Part shown: piece by piece, positions 46,945 through 59,900 of the stretch
How the letters are laid out: the number at the start of each line of letters is the position of its first letter
How positions within the stretch are numbered: the stretch's first letter is position 1
NCBI GenBank assembly: GCA_037952775.1
Contig: JBANAY010000003.1
Coordinates: forward strand, 31,496,001 to 31,560,000
Length of the DNA stretch: 64,000 bases
Reading direction: 5' to 3'
Origin: Clonostachys chloroleuca
Lineage: Eukaryota; Ascomycota; Sordariomycetes; Hypocreales; Bionectriaceae
Notes under the pieces: model-generated
Database searches by the model: none
What the model was told of the DNA's origin: nothing
What the model saw: only the letters and a program-made list of their open reading frames with translations
Program-made: the position numbers and the translations under genes

Positions 46945-48366
46945 TATCAAATCGCTAGCTGAGCGGCCTGGATCATAGCTCTGCTCAGCCCTACCGGACG
47001 GAAGCATCCGCCAAGGCATATTTTCCCCCCTTATGTAGCGGTATTTTGAGGTATTGCACTTGTCTGCCGCCCCTACTAGCATCGTGGGTGCATGGTAATA
47101 TCAGTAGCGTGTATGTGGTGCGACAAAATCCGGGGGCTTGGGCTGGATCACTATGAGTCTTTACTTGAGGATCAGCAGTGGATATGAGGAGGCTGCTTGG
47201 AGAGCTCTGTTCTGCTGGGCTGGCTGCCGTAATACACCATTTACTTGTATATTTTTAGTCTTATGGCTGAGCCTTCAGTCAAATACTCTGGAGTTAAAGA
47301 TAGAATGATCACCACTGTTGCGGTCTAACGTAGCACCGGCTAATATGAAATGATACCTACATGCAGGAGGGCTGTGGCTGGCTGCATGTTGGGGATGCTG
47401 GAGCGACGCCTGGAAGCTTTCCAACGGCCTCCACTGCATTGACCGCCCGCGAATAGCATGGCGGCGGGTGGGTAAGGCACTGTATCTAAATAGAACTCCC
47501 GCCATGCGGGTCATCAGCTTGTATTTGGCGTCCCAAGTCTCGTGTTCTGTACGAAGCTAAATGCCCACGCAGATCCGGGTCAGGCTACGCGTTTGAGGAA
47601 TTCCTGCTCTTGGCGCCGTAATTGACCTGTCGTAGCATCTTCCGCGGTATCCTGGCCAAAATTGGTTGGACATTATCGCGGGGCAGCACAGCGCCTCCCT
47701 CCGTCCTCAACAAGCCCAGTGGGAAATCCTAAAACCAATTTTAGAGCTGTCCTTATCCTTCTTCTGTCCAAGTCACCCCTCGTTCCGGCCGCAAACCCAA
47801 CACCTTCAACGGCCCCCCTTTCCCCCACCTCCATTTAAAAAGTCCCGTGCCAACTACAATCGCTCGTTTGCCATAAGTGGTGGGCTAGTCGAATAGCTTC
47901 CGACCGTGTTGTCGGCTGTCAGAACTGCAGGGCCCACTTCGGTCGCCTTACCAGCAAGTGAGTTCACTGGCCCCTGTCACTCACCCTTTCAAAAACTTGA
48001 AGAGGGGCGTTGGAGCATGATTTGTTAAAGCTCTCACAGTTTTGCCTGCAGCAACGGGCTCGAGCACGCCAATTGTCGAACCGACTAGCCGCACCCATTC
48101 CCTGCAGTCTCGAGACGCCTTGGTCCGTCTCCATCTACTGCCAGCGACGGAGGGAACCATCAAAGAGGGTAGACGACACCTTACTTACTGAACGGAGGGG
48201 AAGTACTGTGGTGGCATGTGATGACGGCAACGCCCAATGTTGTATTCACCCAAGCCCTTCTCGCTGCAATATCTATAATGCCTTTGTATGCTGTTAGCCT
48301 CTGGTGATAATTGCGACCACTATTCCACTGTTTCGTCGTGGTAGGAAGTCTGGCTCAAGCTATAAG
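46945..48366. other. Intergenic region
   Basis: 1.4 kb with no supported gene. The part at 47750-47850 is pyrimidine-rich, typical of a fungal promoter. Confidence 0.5.
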
Positions 48367-49235
48367 ATGAGTTTCTTCTCCGCGTCGTCTCACAGCGCGG
48401 AGAACACGCCATCGACGACGGCAGCTAGCGCTCCAACCACGAGCAGCCCGGATTTTGACCCCGAGGCACACCCTAGTGAGACTACCTCACCAGAAACTAC
48501 CCAGGCAGGCCAAACGGCGTCTGGAATGGCGTTTTCCCATAACCCCTCCCCACCATATGTGGGATTAGAGACGAGCCCAGTACAATCCACATATCGGAGC
48601 TCGCGAAGCATCCAGAGTGATAACGAGCTTGATCTATACGGACCCCTTGATATTAGGGGTTCCGTGAGGTCCGGCGGTAGCATAAACTTCGACGGTGATT
48701 TCATCGTGCAAGATACGATTGATGCATACGGCGGTATCAACATTAAAGGCAACGTTCGCAGCGAGTAGGTCGGCACCCGAGCCTAGTTTTCCCGTCTTCC
48801 AAATATTCTAACAATATGCTAGGGGCAGAATAAAGGCGTATGGTAACATTGATCTCAATGGTTGCCTCCAAGCGAAGTGAGTATGATGTTGTCCTCGGTG
48901 GAGATGGAACTGGCCTTGCTGACCCGGATCGATAGGGATAAAGTCAAAGGATATGGGAAACTGAGAGTGGTGGGAACCCTTGAGGGCAAAGAGCTTGAGA
49001 TCTATGGCAATCTCAGCGTCAACGGGCACCTGTAGGTGCACCCTTTTTCGTTCCTTTGATGTCGCTTGGAGACAAATACTGACAAGGTCTTGATCCGCAA
49101 AGGCATTGTAAACGTTTGGTTCTGTATGGATCGTTGACACTTATTGGGCCCGATTCAAGTTATCATGTTGAAAACTCGGAAGAGGTGGCGGGGGCTATTC
49201 TGAAACGTGATCAAGAGGCTGATTGGGATTGGTGA
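48367..49235 (+). CDS. Bactofilin-like beta-helix protein
   Basis: Four exons: 48367-48764, 48823-48876, 48936-49031 and 49103-49235, giving 226 residues. A Ser/Thr-rich disordered N-terminus of about 85 residues is followed by a ladder of short strands with repeated turns: LDLYGPLDIRGSVRSGG, FIVQDTIDAYGGINIKGNV, RIKAYGNIDLNGCLQA, KVKGYGKLRVVGTLEG, LEIYGNLSVNGHL and LVLYGSLTLIGPDS. The repeating YGN/G..I.G pattern is that of polymer-forming bactofilins (DUF583), right-handed beta-helices that build filaments in bacteria. The tail SEEVAGAILKRDQEADWDW is charged with aromatic ends. Splicing is required to read through the ladder; each intron falls between rungs. Function in fungi is unknown to me. 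Confidence 0.8.
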
Positions 49236-50326
49236 CGGCCGCTTTTGGGCTTCGTTATCTCTTCCAATTCCCCTCGGAGGACGGGCAGGCCTTGAATCAA
49301 CTTCATCTTTTCGGCCTTGAACGCATGGTGCTCCTGTTCTCGAGACGATGTGCGGGGAATGACAAAGACTGCCTCGTCTCGTTTGGAAAGAGACCAAGAA
49401 TCTTGCTCGGATCAACCTTTGTGTTATTATTGATGAACCTTCTTCCATCATCACTGCTGGATAGAAGTCATACGAAAGTGTCACTTCATTGTAGGGGAGC
49501 TTGGGTTTCTTCCTTACCTGTTAAGGTTACTGGCCGGACCAGTGGGAACCCGCAAATAGTCGAGGGTTCACAGCTGAGAGCGACCTTTTTTTTTCTGAGG
49601 GGCGGTGGAGAGGAACAAGAGACAGGGTCGATAGCTGAAACGAATATTGGGAATCAAAACCAACTTGCAACAACGTTGAAGTATTCGGGGCTAGAGGAAA
49701 AGTGACGGTATCGATCAGACGTAACAGCTAGAAGAGAGAAGGAAGGAAGAAAGGAGGAAAGTACGGGTTCAAATCTGGGTCATCAGCTGAACGGAGGCGT
49801 GTGCTGCTGCCGTCGACATACATGGTTGTACTCGCACTGGTACCTGTAGGTGGCTCGCCCCAGCTTCAGGCGAGCGTGGGAAGGGTGCACGGACCCGCCG
49901 GCACCCGCTGGTGCTGGCCACAGGGGACATCTATGGGGGGCCTAGAGGATTCCAGCCTATGAGCGCCGCCTGTGAGAAGAGCTGGGCTTGGCTGCGCGAC
50001 CCACTCTAGACGACCTGATTGTCTGCTTTGGGCTTGCACCGCGAACCCATCATTGTGCTGCAAGGCTGGCCAACCCAACTACCCTACACCTGGCTTGGTG
50101 TCTCAGAACGCAGCGCAGTTCTGGCGCTAGCAGCCTGTGCGCGCGCGCCAGCAAGTTCCAGCGCTGATTGACACGCGCCACCCAGAGAGAACGAGCGAAT
50201 CTGTTTGATGGCAACAACCGAAGCAGCCACAACAGGAGCTTGCGCATTGCTCACTCAACCGCGCACGGGAGCCGTCTCGCGTGCCACTCGCCCCCTTTAG
50301 CATTTCTACATTTGAAAGCCACTGCA
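49236..50326. other. Intergenic region
   Basis: 1.1 kb between the bactofilin-like and ING genes. No gene seen; the last 170 bases are probably the 5' leader of the ING gene. Confidence 0.5.
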
Positions 50327-52974
50327 ATGGCTGCCGAGCCCACAGCTGATAACGCGGGCGACACGCTAATGGCCGACCTTTCTCCAAGACAACAGGCTAC
50401 CCATCGCTTTGACGACGCAAGCCCGAGGCAAATCAGGAAGACGATGGCCACATTTGAGGAACATCGATCGGACCCTGATGCGCAGACCACGGTTACCGAT
50501 TTCCTCGACTTTACCGAGTACCTACCATCGGATATCATACGCTCCCTTACTCTCATCGAGAAGCACGACCACCAATATGTTGATTCGTCCACCCGGGTCT
50601 ACGAGCTCACTAAAACATGGGGCCAGCTTCCTACAATGCAGGCGAACGAACGGCCGTCGCCGGTCCAGCTGCGCGCAGACATCTCAGAGCACTTGAACCA
50701 GGCGGTTAGCTCCCGCATCTTTGCTCATGCCGAGTCGCTGCGCATGTCTGAAAACGTGAACCGCCACTACAACAAGGCTAAGCTGCTGCTGTCAAAGCTG
50801 CAGGCGATGCTGGACAACTATCCCACCGAGAAGCAGCAAGCGTTGAGCCCTGTTATGTCGCGGTCTCCGCAACTTTCCAGGGCTAAGTTAGCTGGACGTT
50901 CTGGGGAAGATGGCGAGCCAAAGGTGCGACAGAAGCGGATGCCGAAAATTATGGTTCCTGGCGAGGTCCTCGCGCCGTATGATATCGAATACGACACCTT
51001 TACCGATGGGAGCGATGTCAGTACAGATAATGATGATGATGATGTGCCAGCAACTGTCCGGAAAAACATATCTGCAACGCCCCGTATCAAATTGGTATCC
51101 AGCACCCCGAGACCTCCCAAGTCCTCCCATCGCTCTACCCGTCCCGCTTCGCACACAACTCCTGCGAGCGCGGAGGCTGTGGCGGCACAAGCGGCAGCCC
51201 TGCTTAACCCCCACCAGAGAATGCCCCCATTGGCAGCTCCCATGCGCCTTGGCTTCAACTCACCGAGTATGAGTTGGCAAAGCTGCGAAAGCGGATGAAG
51301 AAGAATGCTACGTGGACACCAAGCGAAACGATGGTGGCAAGGGAACTGAGAGCCCTTGGTCGTGGCCCTGAGGACTTCAAAGAAGCCAAGAAGAAGGCCG
51401 AGAACGAGGGCAAAACCTTTGAGTTTTCGATCCCAGCTGCGCTGGTCGATGATGGGTCGGGGACACAGCAGCTTCCGGCGGGTGCCATCAGTGTTGACTC
51501 TGCGGCTATAGATGAGTTGCCAATGAGCAACAGGGGGATGAAGCTGAACGAGGCAAAGAAGTTAAAGAGGGAGGCTCTTGCTAAGCAAGCCGCTGAAGAA
51601 GCCGAGGAATCAGCTAGGAAGATGGCCGAGGCAGCGAAGCTATTGTTGGGTAGCAATGGGACGCCTTCGGGTGGACCATCAGAGAGTCCGAAGGAATCTG
51701 GCGGTAAATCAGTCAAGACGACACGCGCAAACTCAAGGTCGAATGCGAAGCGCAAGCGGGACGCTGAGTTATTGAAGGTAGAGAGTGAGACACCAGAAGG
51801 TTCAGACTCACCCTCGCGCCCGGTCTTGAAAAGGACAAAGACAGAAACGCCAGTACCCCCTCCGATTCCCGCAACTCCTCGTCAGGCCAGCGTAAACGCA
51901 AGCGAGGGACCGACTTCAGAGACGCAATCCCACACGCAGTCTCAATTCAGGCAGCCTACCCCTGGAGTCCAAGGAGGGATACATGTTGAGACCCCAGTGC
52001 CGATTCCGATGCCACCTCAGGCGTCTTCAAATTCAAGCACGCCAGCTCCTACTAAACCCCCTTCAAGCCCACCCGCAGCAGATGGTGCCAACCAGGCGGA
52101 GAGCTCTTCAGTGTCTCTCAAGCCGCCGGTAGTAGAGACTTCTGCCCCTATGACTCGGTCCGGAAGGCGCAAGTCCAACACGCCAGTTCCACCGCCATTA
52201 CGGGAACTGCCTTCACGTGAAGTTTCCAGGCGTGAGACTCGCGGAGGTGCTGCCAAACGTTTGCAACAACAGCCACAAACCCCCACAGAGCCTCCAATCC
52301 CACCCCATGAGATCCAGCTGCCGACAATAGAGCAGAGGAGTCGGAGATCAGCCTCACGAGCGACTACGCCGGGAAAGGGCTCCGAGGGGAATCAGGGCCG
52401 CAGACCGGTATCGCGAGGTAAATCAGTTGGCCAAGAGTCTCTAGCTGCTGACCGACCACGTCGTGCTAGCACTGCCCGAAACACCCCGGCACCCGAGTCT
52501 CGCCCCCGAAGCGCACCAAGCGGCCTGCCCCCGGTGTCGTGAGCATTACTAGAAGCGGCGGTAACAGCGCCGTTGGTAAGCGAAAGGCAGCACCAAGAAA
52601 GAAACCCCGCACCAGAAGGGAAAAGGATCAGGATGGAGAGATGGAGGATGTGGATGATGAGGGCAACCCCATTGACCCAAACGAGCCGCGTTACTGTAAT
52701 TGTAATCGCGTGAGTTTTGGCACGATGATTCAGTGCGATAATGTTGATGTAAGTTCTCCTTAGTCTTAGAGTCGATACTCCTCTCTTTCTTTGATTTTGA
52801 TGGATTGATTTGCTGATGTTTGCGTAGGGTTGTAAAGGGGAGTGGTTCCATCTGGAATGTGTTGGATTAGAGGAGATTCCAGCTCGGACAACAAAATGGT
52901 ACTGCCCGGACTGTCGCCGGGTTTTGAACATTGGGGAGAGGGGTGAAGTTAGTGCGAGAGGAGTCAGGAAATGA
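50327..52974 (+). CDS. ING-family PHD-finger protein, two frameshifts
   Basis: ATG at 50327 opens [20 protein letters not shown]. The N-terminal ING domain includes [20 protein letters not shown] and [19 protein letters not shown]. The frame breaks at about 51269: adding one C gives [19 protein letters not shown], a conserved block. It breaks again at 52503-52507 (C5): adding one C gives [19 protein letters not shown]. After an intron (52749-52827) the C-terminal PHD finger ends the protein: [39 protein letters not shown], with all eight zinc ligands. Corrected length is about 856 residues, long for an ING protein because of a Pro/Ser-rich middle. ING proteins read H3K4 methylation for histone acetyltransferase or deacetylase complexes. 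Both breaks leave conserved sequence intact on each side. Confidence 0.85.
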
Positions 52975-55900
52975 AGACCGGATCACGAAGTTTAGGCGTT
53001 GGGGAGTAAGTTGCTAAAATGGCAGCGTGGAGTTGAATTTGTTGAGGATTTCAAAGCGAACCGTGAGGTATGAGACTGAAGGAATGAGACTAAGGTAGCG
53101 CGTGTACATGTTACAATACCTTTATACTGAGTTTTCGAAGTTCGCACCGAAAAGCCATTAAGCGATTGAAGATTCTTAGAAATGATTGCTGGAGTATTCT
53201 GTGTGGTTTTCTACCGAGATAGCCAACCTGATCATGGGATTCGCTGTGAAGGAAACAACACGCTTCGCTGGTAGCGCTTTCTACCACCTTACTCGTTAAA
53301 GAAGTAATTTTGGTGACCTTGATCATAGCATTCAGCTCCATGGCAAGGGAGATGCATGAGGTTGCGACAGCATGCTGCTTGGCCTTGATAGCGGCCTTGA
53401 CGAAGGCAGTGATAGGGAACGAGAATCTGTAGCTCATTCCTGACTTTTGAAAGGATTACCGAGCGGCTGATTTACGCTAAGTTGTCAAACTAGACTGGCA
53501 TCGCTGCCGCAACCTCTACCGAGACTTTGTCCACAAACGAGGATCAGACCACCCAAGTGGTTTTCTGCCCTGATAGGTATCTCGTCAATGATGTAAGTGA
53601 AAGGTCACTGGCTAAGTGACAATACTCTTCCCCCCCCCCCCCCGAAAAAAAATCTTCTTTGCAGCTTGGCAGAGAGAGACTCGCAATACGCCTCGTAATT
53701 CCAACGTTTGATCACAGTAGGTAGTTTGCAATAGTACAGGGCCAAACGAGAAGGAACTCTGGCTGACCTCTAGGCTACTCTTATAGAAAAGGTCTTACGG
53801 AAAAGATAGTCTGCGAAGAGGGAGAGGTCGTAGTGCATATTAAGAATCCCGTGACAGTGGCTGTCTTATATTTTCAATAATACCTTGGTTGATGCTATAT
53901 GCTACTATATCCTCCTCCTTCTCTTGTGATAAGCACAGATTTTAGAGCACAGCGGCGCCTGGAAGCGCACCAAAGGGGTCATTAAGTCCGGGGAGAAATT
54001 ACAGTCCACGGGTAGCTCATCAATTCAACGGCACTGGTAATCAACCTTGCCGCCTCGTGGAAGTCGCGCCTCATGACGGCGGCCGTGTTGGCCCGGGCGA
54101 ACCTGCGGGAAGGAGCTTCATGTACGACGGCGACGGTGCCGGTCATTCCGGGTCCGGCTTTGTCGCCGGACCCGAGCAGGACGGCAGGCTGAGGGATTTA
54201 TAAAGAGGATGGATGAGTGCAAGGTGAAGCGTGAACTACCATGTTGTTGTTTACCTATTTTGTGGTTGCACTGCAGTAGCACCGTAGCGTTCGCCATGGT
54301 TCCTTGAACGGAAGAGCAAACATGGCGGGGTCTCATCACTTCCATCGCGATGGCGGGGTACAAGATGCGATACGCTACGGTCATGGAGGGGCTCCGATAA
54401 GCGGCGCTGCTGGCCACCATTGCTGCCGCCAAACACTTTATCCGCGTTTAGCTACGAGCACAAGGTGGCGTTGTTATCCTTAGGCAGGCAGATGAAAGGG
54501 TCGTGTTGCGCGAATACCGCACACCATCCGCCTGGCAAGTACCGGTCTCTTTGCCAGTCAGTCGGCTCTCTCCAGCCTTATTTGCCCGAGGGTGGTGGGG
54601 AAGAAGGTTGTATATGTACTGCATGACGACCAGGACGAGGGAAGGGCTTTCCACGCGGAGACGACACTCCTGACAATTATGATGACACGAATGTACTGGG
54701 AGTCCCCTCATTGGGCTCTCAGATGGCCACGGAGCCATCATGGAAGAACAAGGGTGGGAATTGACGGGAAGGTTGGGCGGGGCATCGCAGATGGTATCGT
54801 CATCAGTATCACTCGCTTTGCTGCCATGCTCATGTGACACTTGGCGAAGATTCACGAATCAATTGGTCATCTCTGGATGGGTGCAGTGGCCAAATGCATG
54901 ATCTGCCTCATCTGAGGCTCTCTCTCGCGTTGGGATGTGAGACGTCCCTTTTTCTGGAAACATGATGGATCAAGATAGTGCTGCCCGGGTCACAATTGAG
55001 GCTGAACGGGAACAACGGAAATTCGCCCACTTGGACCCAGCTTGGCTTCAGGGGGCCGGTGCTCATGCTTCTGTTGACAGTCAACACACCGCCGTCTATC
55101 TCTGTAGGAGTAACACTAGGTACTAGTACCTGATACTTGTCTAATATTAGAGGCCTCTGGCAGCCATGCTGAGCTAATATGATGACACGCCCTCTAGCCA
55201 ACCCGTTCCAGCCTCGCGTCAATGATGTCGGCGTTCGCTCTAAACCAACCGAGGACCTATGATACAAGCGAAATTACGTAGAAGAGGCTGGAAGGCTGAG
55301 TGTTTTGATAGATAGGCGCCAGTACACGTCCAGCGACGCGACGCCCTAGATCCAGCCACGCGGTAGCGGCGAAGCCACTTTCGCATGACCAGGCTGCTCA
55401 CCTGACACATCTCTAGCTCCTTTGCCAGAAGAAGCCAGAGTTATCAGCTGCAGATGTGGTGTCGAGCTTTCGAAACGGCCATCGCGGCGTGATTGGGATG
55501 CGCTGGGCCCCGCCCTCCATCCCACGTTTTGCCATCCCAATAGGATACTGGCGGGGTGTCTGATGAGGGCGAGGGATGGGACGTATGCACTTCCCGAGTA
55601 GGTCAGCAGTACTGCGACGGTCCCACACATGCGCGGGAGGTATGCAGCAGGCCTGCGCGTTGAGGAACAAATGGATGCAACCGGAGGCCCAGATGCCTCG
55701 TCCTGGTCCTGATCTCACATGCATGGATAGGTTCGCCATGTGCAGATAGAGGTGAGGCGATCAAAGCAAGGCACCGCGCGTTCCTGGCAGGAACACAATA
55801 CAACAACAACCCCGAGATACGATTCCACGCGGAAGGGGAGGGGTGGGAGGGCCACCAGGCAGTGCCGTCATCTACTTTACTGGGCGATTAGACAAAGATT

Positions 55901-56940
55901 CCAGCGTTTTGTTCCCATGGCCGTTCTTGTCCTGTCACTTATCAGCCAGTCTGGCCTAAGGCCAATCAAGGGGTTTATTGTTTGCCAAGTAGCTGGACCC
56001 CCGTCCCCTCGGAACAGGTACATCCATATGTTGCTCCAGGTACCTTGATGCCATCGACTAATGTAAGACACAATACTACCTGCCTCGCTTGCCGGGCTGA
56101 GACTGGGAGTTGGTATGGCGGACAGCGGGATAAGCAACACTCACCATGATATGATGGAACACGTAGAAGAGGAACCGCTGCGGGACAATGAGCATGCGTG
56201 TGCTGTGCTACAAGCATCTGAAGACGCCAGGAGAGATGCCCCCCGCATTGCTGGCGGCTGGCCGGTACTTCCAGGGGTCCATGTTGTAGGTCTGGTGTCA
56301 CTCCCGTCTGAACAACCTCACTGGGCTGGTGCTCCTGGAGGCAGCTGGGGGGCTAGTCCAGGCTGAGGAGGGGCGTGTGCCTGCCTCTTGTCCACTGTAC
56401 CCGGCGTGACTGATACCTAAAGCCTCGCCCCGCCTTTGGCCTCCAGGCCGCAAGGTCCCTATTATTCAAGCTTGACCATCTCCCTTGCTCCGTCTCCGTC
56501 GTTTCTGTCTCCTCCTTATACCAAACCAGACAAACCAAACAAGCTCGCAGCAAAACCCAGCATTTAGGAAGCGTCTCTCTCTCATATCTCTTCTGTATAT
56601 TTCCATTTGTATCTTTTTGCATCCATCATAGAATTTCTGTCACCGTCTCCGTGGCTGCGCCGCGGTCTGAAGCATATATCTTATACCCCGACCGAATCCA
56701 TACTACCAGCCTGACACTGGACCACCGGCCTCCCTTATCTTAATTAAGCTCCGCCCTCGCCAAGTAGAGAGCCCCTCCAAGCCGTATCGTCAACCCCCCG
56801 ACACCGCGCCTTGAACAGAACAGAACACAGAAAACACTCGTTCCAAGTAACCAAGACTGGTATCGCTGCACGTCGCTTGTGGCAGTACTGGATCTTGGGA
56901 GCAGGTAACTGCTCCGACTTGGAGTGAATCACTCGCTTGA
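52975..56940. other. 4-kb gene-poor region
   Basis: No supported gene. A C14 run followed by A8 lies at 53630-53651. A 108-codon minus-strand frame at 53111-53437 has an ATG but no family features. The right end (56450-56940) is pyrimidine-rich and probably the promoter and leader of the next gene. Confidence 0.5.
53630..53651 (+). repeat. C14 run followed by G and A8
   Basis: Fourteen consecutive C, one G, then eight A. Length is likely unreliable. Confidence 0.8.
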
Positions 56941-59900
56941 ATGCCTAGTACGTGCAACTCCCCCTCCGCCGTCGCCTAATACAGCGGCTCGCGATAAGAG
57001 CCATGAATGGGTGACGCGACTGCTCCTTCTTCACGGGAGTCGTTGCACTTGTATTTTCCGACTAACAAGGTTGTGCACTAGAGAAGGACAAGAAGCATGC
57101 CAAAAACCATAGCGGCATCGCTGCGGCGGTGACAGAGCAGACTGCTGGCAAGTTCGCGTGAGTACCGCACCTCCCCCAAGCCGAGTGACTCTTGTCTCTT
57201 GGTCTCTTGGTCATCTCGCCTGCCCCGTGACTCCCTGACCTTGGATGGCTGACCGGAGATGCTAACGTCCACAACTATAGCTTGTCCAACGGAAACCAGA
57301 GCTACGGAAGTAGTGACAACTCTTCAACCAACCCGAGCCTGCCCACTTCCACCGAGTCGACCCCTCCCATTAACACCCCTGACGTGTTGAGGCCAACTTC
57401 CGTCACTGACAATGCGATACAATCACCATCGCCTTTGCTGGATGCTATATCCAACGCTTCGATATCTGCAAGCACTGTCCCAAGCATGAATAATGACTGG
57501 GCCAGGGCCGGCGGTATGGCTGGCTCCCCAGGCAACCTCATCTCCATCATGGGTGACTCGCCCCCGACACAACCTTCTTCGTATGAGGACTCGTCTCTTC
57601 GCGCTCCCAGTGGCTGGTCTGCTCAGAGAGCACTTGCGACTCCATCCCCTGCGTCTTTGTCTCCCCCAAACAATATACGACGCCCCTTGAGTTTCCAACT
57701 GGAGGCCCATTACCAGCATCCCGAGCCGCTGCCTCAAATGTCGTCAGCTGCCCATAGAAGGAGCTCTCTGCACTCTCAGCTCTCGCATGCCCGCAACAGC
57801 TCGCATCCTCCACTCCCGCATCAGCCGCAACCGCACTATTACGGAGCTCCGGATCTTGACTTGACACTTAGACCACGGTCTGGCATCACTCCTGGAGACC
57901 GGGGCTATTTCTTCGGGTTTGATAGCCTACCTGTAATTGGTGGCGTGCAGGGTGCGGCAGATAACGTCGTGATCGCGGGCTTTGAAGGTGGCCTAGACAT
58001 CTATGCGGTTTCGAAGAAGGGCATCGAGCCTGTTGCCGGGCTTAAGGGGCTTCGGGGCGGCGTTGTACATGCCAAGATTCTACCATGGACCGTCACTGGC
58101 GAGCAAAGGGGCATCTTCCCCCTCATCGCAGTAGTTCTTCACGGCCCGGTGATCCCCTCGGGTTCGTCCGAAGCTGCTCCCGACCTGAGCAACAATCCAA
58201 GCCCGCGACTCGATGGCGCTGCTAGTCCTCGCTCTGCATTTGGCCCGCCCGAGGGTCTTCTAGGCCAGCAATCATCCACATCCATCAAGGCGTACCAAAC
58301 TTCTGTCCAGATTTATTCTTTGAAAACGAATAAGTTGGTGGACACTTTGCTGCAATCACCACAGATACCCATCAGCACAGCCGTTTCCCTGACAAGTCCC
58401 ATCTTTCATCCTCCCCCACCCAGCGGCTCCTTGACAATCAAGGCTGATGCAGGGACAGTCATTGTTTGTTCGGGCGTGACTGGCGAGTGCTGGGTGTACT
58501 TGCAGCTCCTCGAGCCCCAGAATGAGTCGGTATTTGCCTGCGTCGGGAAACTCTGGACATGTACCCAGCAAAGGCGTCGGACAGAGACTCCAGAGGGCTC
58601 CGATAAGACACACGCCTCTGGCCTTCCTTCGAGATCTGCCGATCCAACCCCCATCATTGCACTCAACGGTCGCTGGATCGCCTATTGCCCTGCGGCGCCA
58701 TCTTCACAACTATCGCTCAAGGCCCACGTTCCGGTTCCTCTGCTTGGAAGATCAAACACCGCTTTGAGTCTCACACCACCCCAGCTGCCCCTTGCAACGG
58801 CCTCCGTGGATCTGATTTCAGATAGTATCGTGAACAAGATCATGCGCGAAACAACGCAAGAGCTCATTTCTGGTGCAAAATGGGTTGGTCAGCAGGGGCT
58901 ACAGGCGTGGAATGCCTATTGGAACAAATCCCCTAGCCCACAACCGCAGTCGCAGGCAGCACGACCGCCGCCAGCAGCTCAGTTCCCGCCAACCCACGGT
59001 ACTCCAGGACAGTCTGCGCCTAAGGAGCCAGGAATTGTATCCATTGTGGATGCCGAGTCTCTGGCTGTGTCGTCGACAGTGCACCCAATAACAAGCTTTG
59101 TGCCGCCGCAGGGGTGCAGCTTCTTGTCTTTTGCCCCGACCTCCCTCGCGCTGTTCACGGCTAGCAGCAAAGGCGATGTACAGAATGTGTGGGATCTTCT
59201 CCGCATCCAATACACCAAATCATCGCCGATCCAGGCCAGCGTTTCACCTGGCGAGAGCGCTGGACCTCAGGTTCGCCAGATCGCACACTTCTCTCGAATG
59301 ACGGTTGCGCGGATAGTGGATGTTGTTTGGGCCGAGCCTCACGGAGAGTCCCTCGCTGTACTCACGGAAAGGGGCACTGTGCATTTGCTTGAAATGCCTT
59401 TCAGTGCTTCCATGTGGCCGCCTCCAAGGCGACGCAAGGCTGTCCCGGAGGCCAATTCAGAGACGGCCGAAACGTCGTCAAATTCTGCGGTATCAATCGC
59501 TGCAGGTGCTTTTGGCGCTGCTTATCAGGCTGCTCGCCCATTTGTCGCGCGGTCGAGACGAAAGAGTGCGAGTCCTTCAACAGGAAATGCAAATACATTC
59601 AAGGATTCTGCAGCGCATGGTGGAAGAGTCATTGCGGCCAGCATTAGTAGTTCGCTGGGTAAAACTGGAACTGCCATAAGCCAACTCCGCAACACAGCTG
59701 AGAATCGCGTGTCGCTGCCGTCGAGTCCTTCACCACCAGGGCCATCATGTGTTAGATGGGTTAGGGGACGAAAGTCGCACAGCCTTTATATTCTAGGTGG
59801 CGGTGTTATTCGCATCTTCCCAAGCAAGGTGCCGCGTTCGTCGAGCCAGCCAACCCGACGAGCGTCTCGCTATAAAGATATTGACCTACCATCGCTGCCC

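Noticed and set aside
53111..53437. 108-codon minus-strand frame with an ATG
   Set aside because: No domain, signal or splice context; composition typical of intergenic sequence.
55022..55032. GCCCACTTGG, like an end of the MITE
   Set aside because: Only ten bases match; the adjacent sequence does not resemble either copy of the element.
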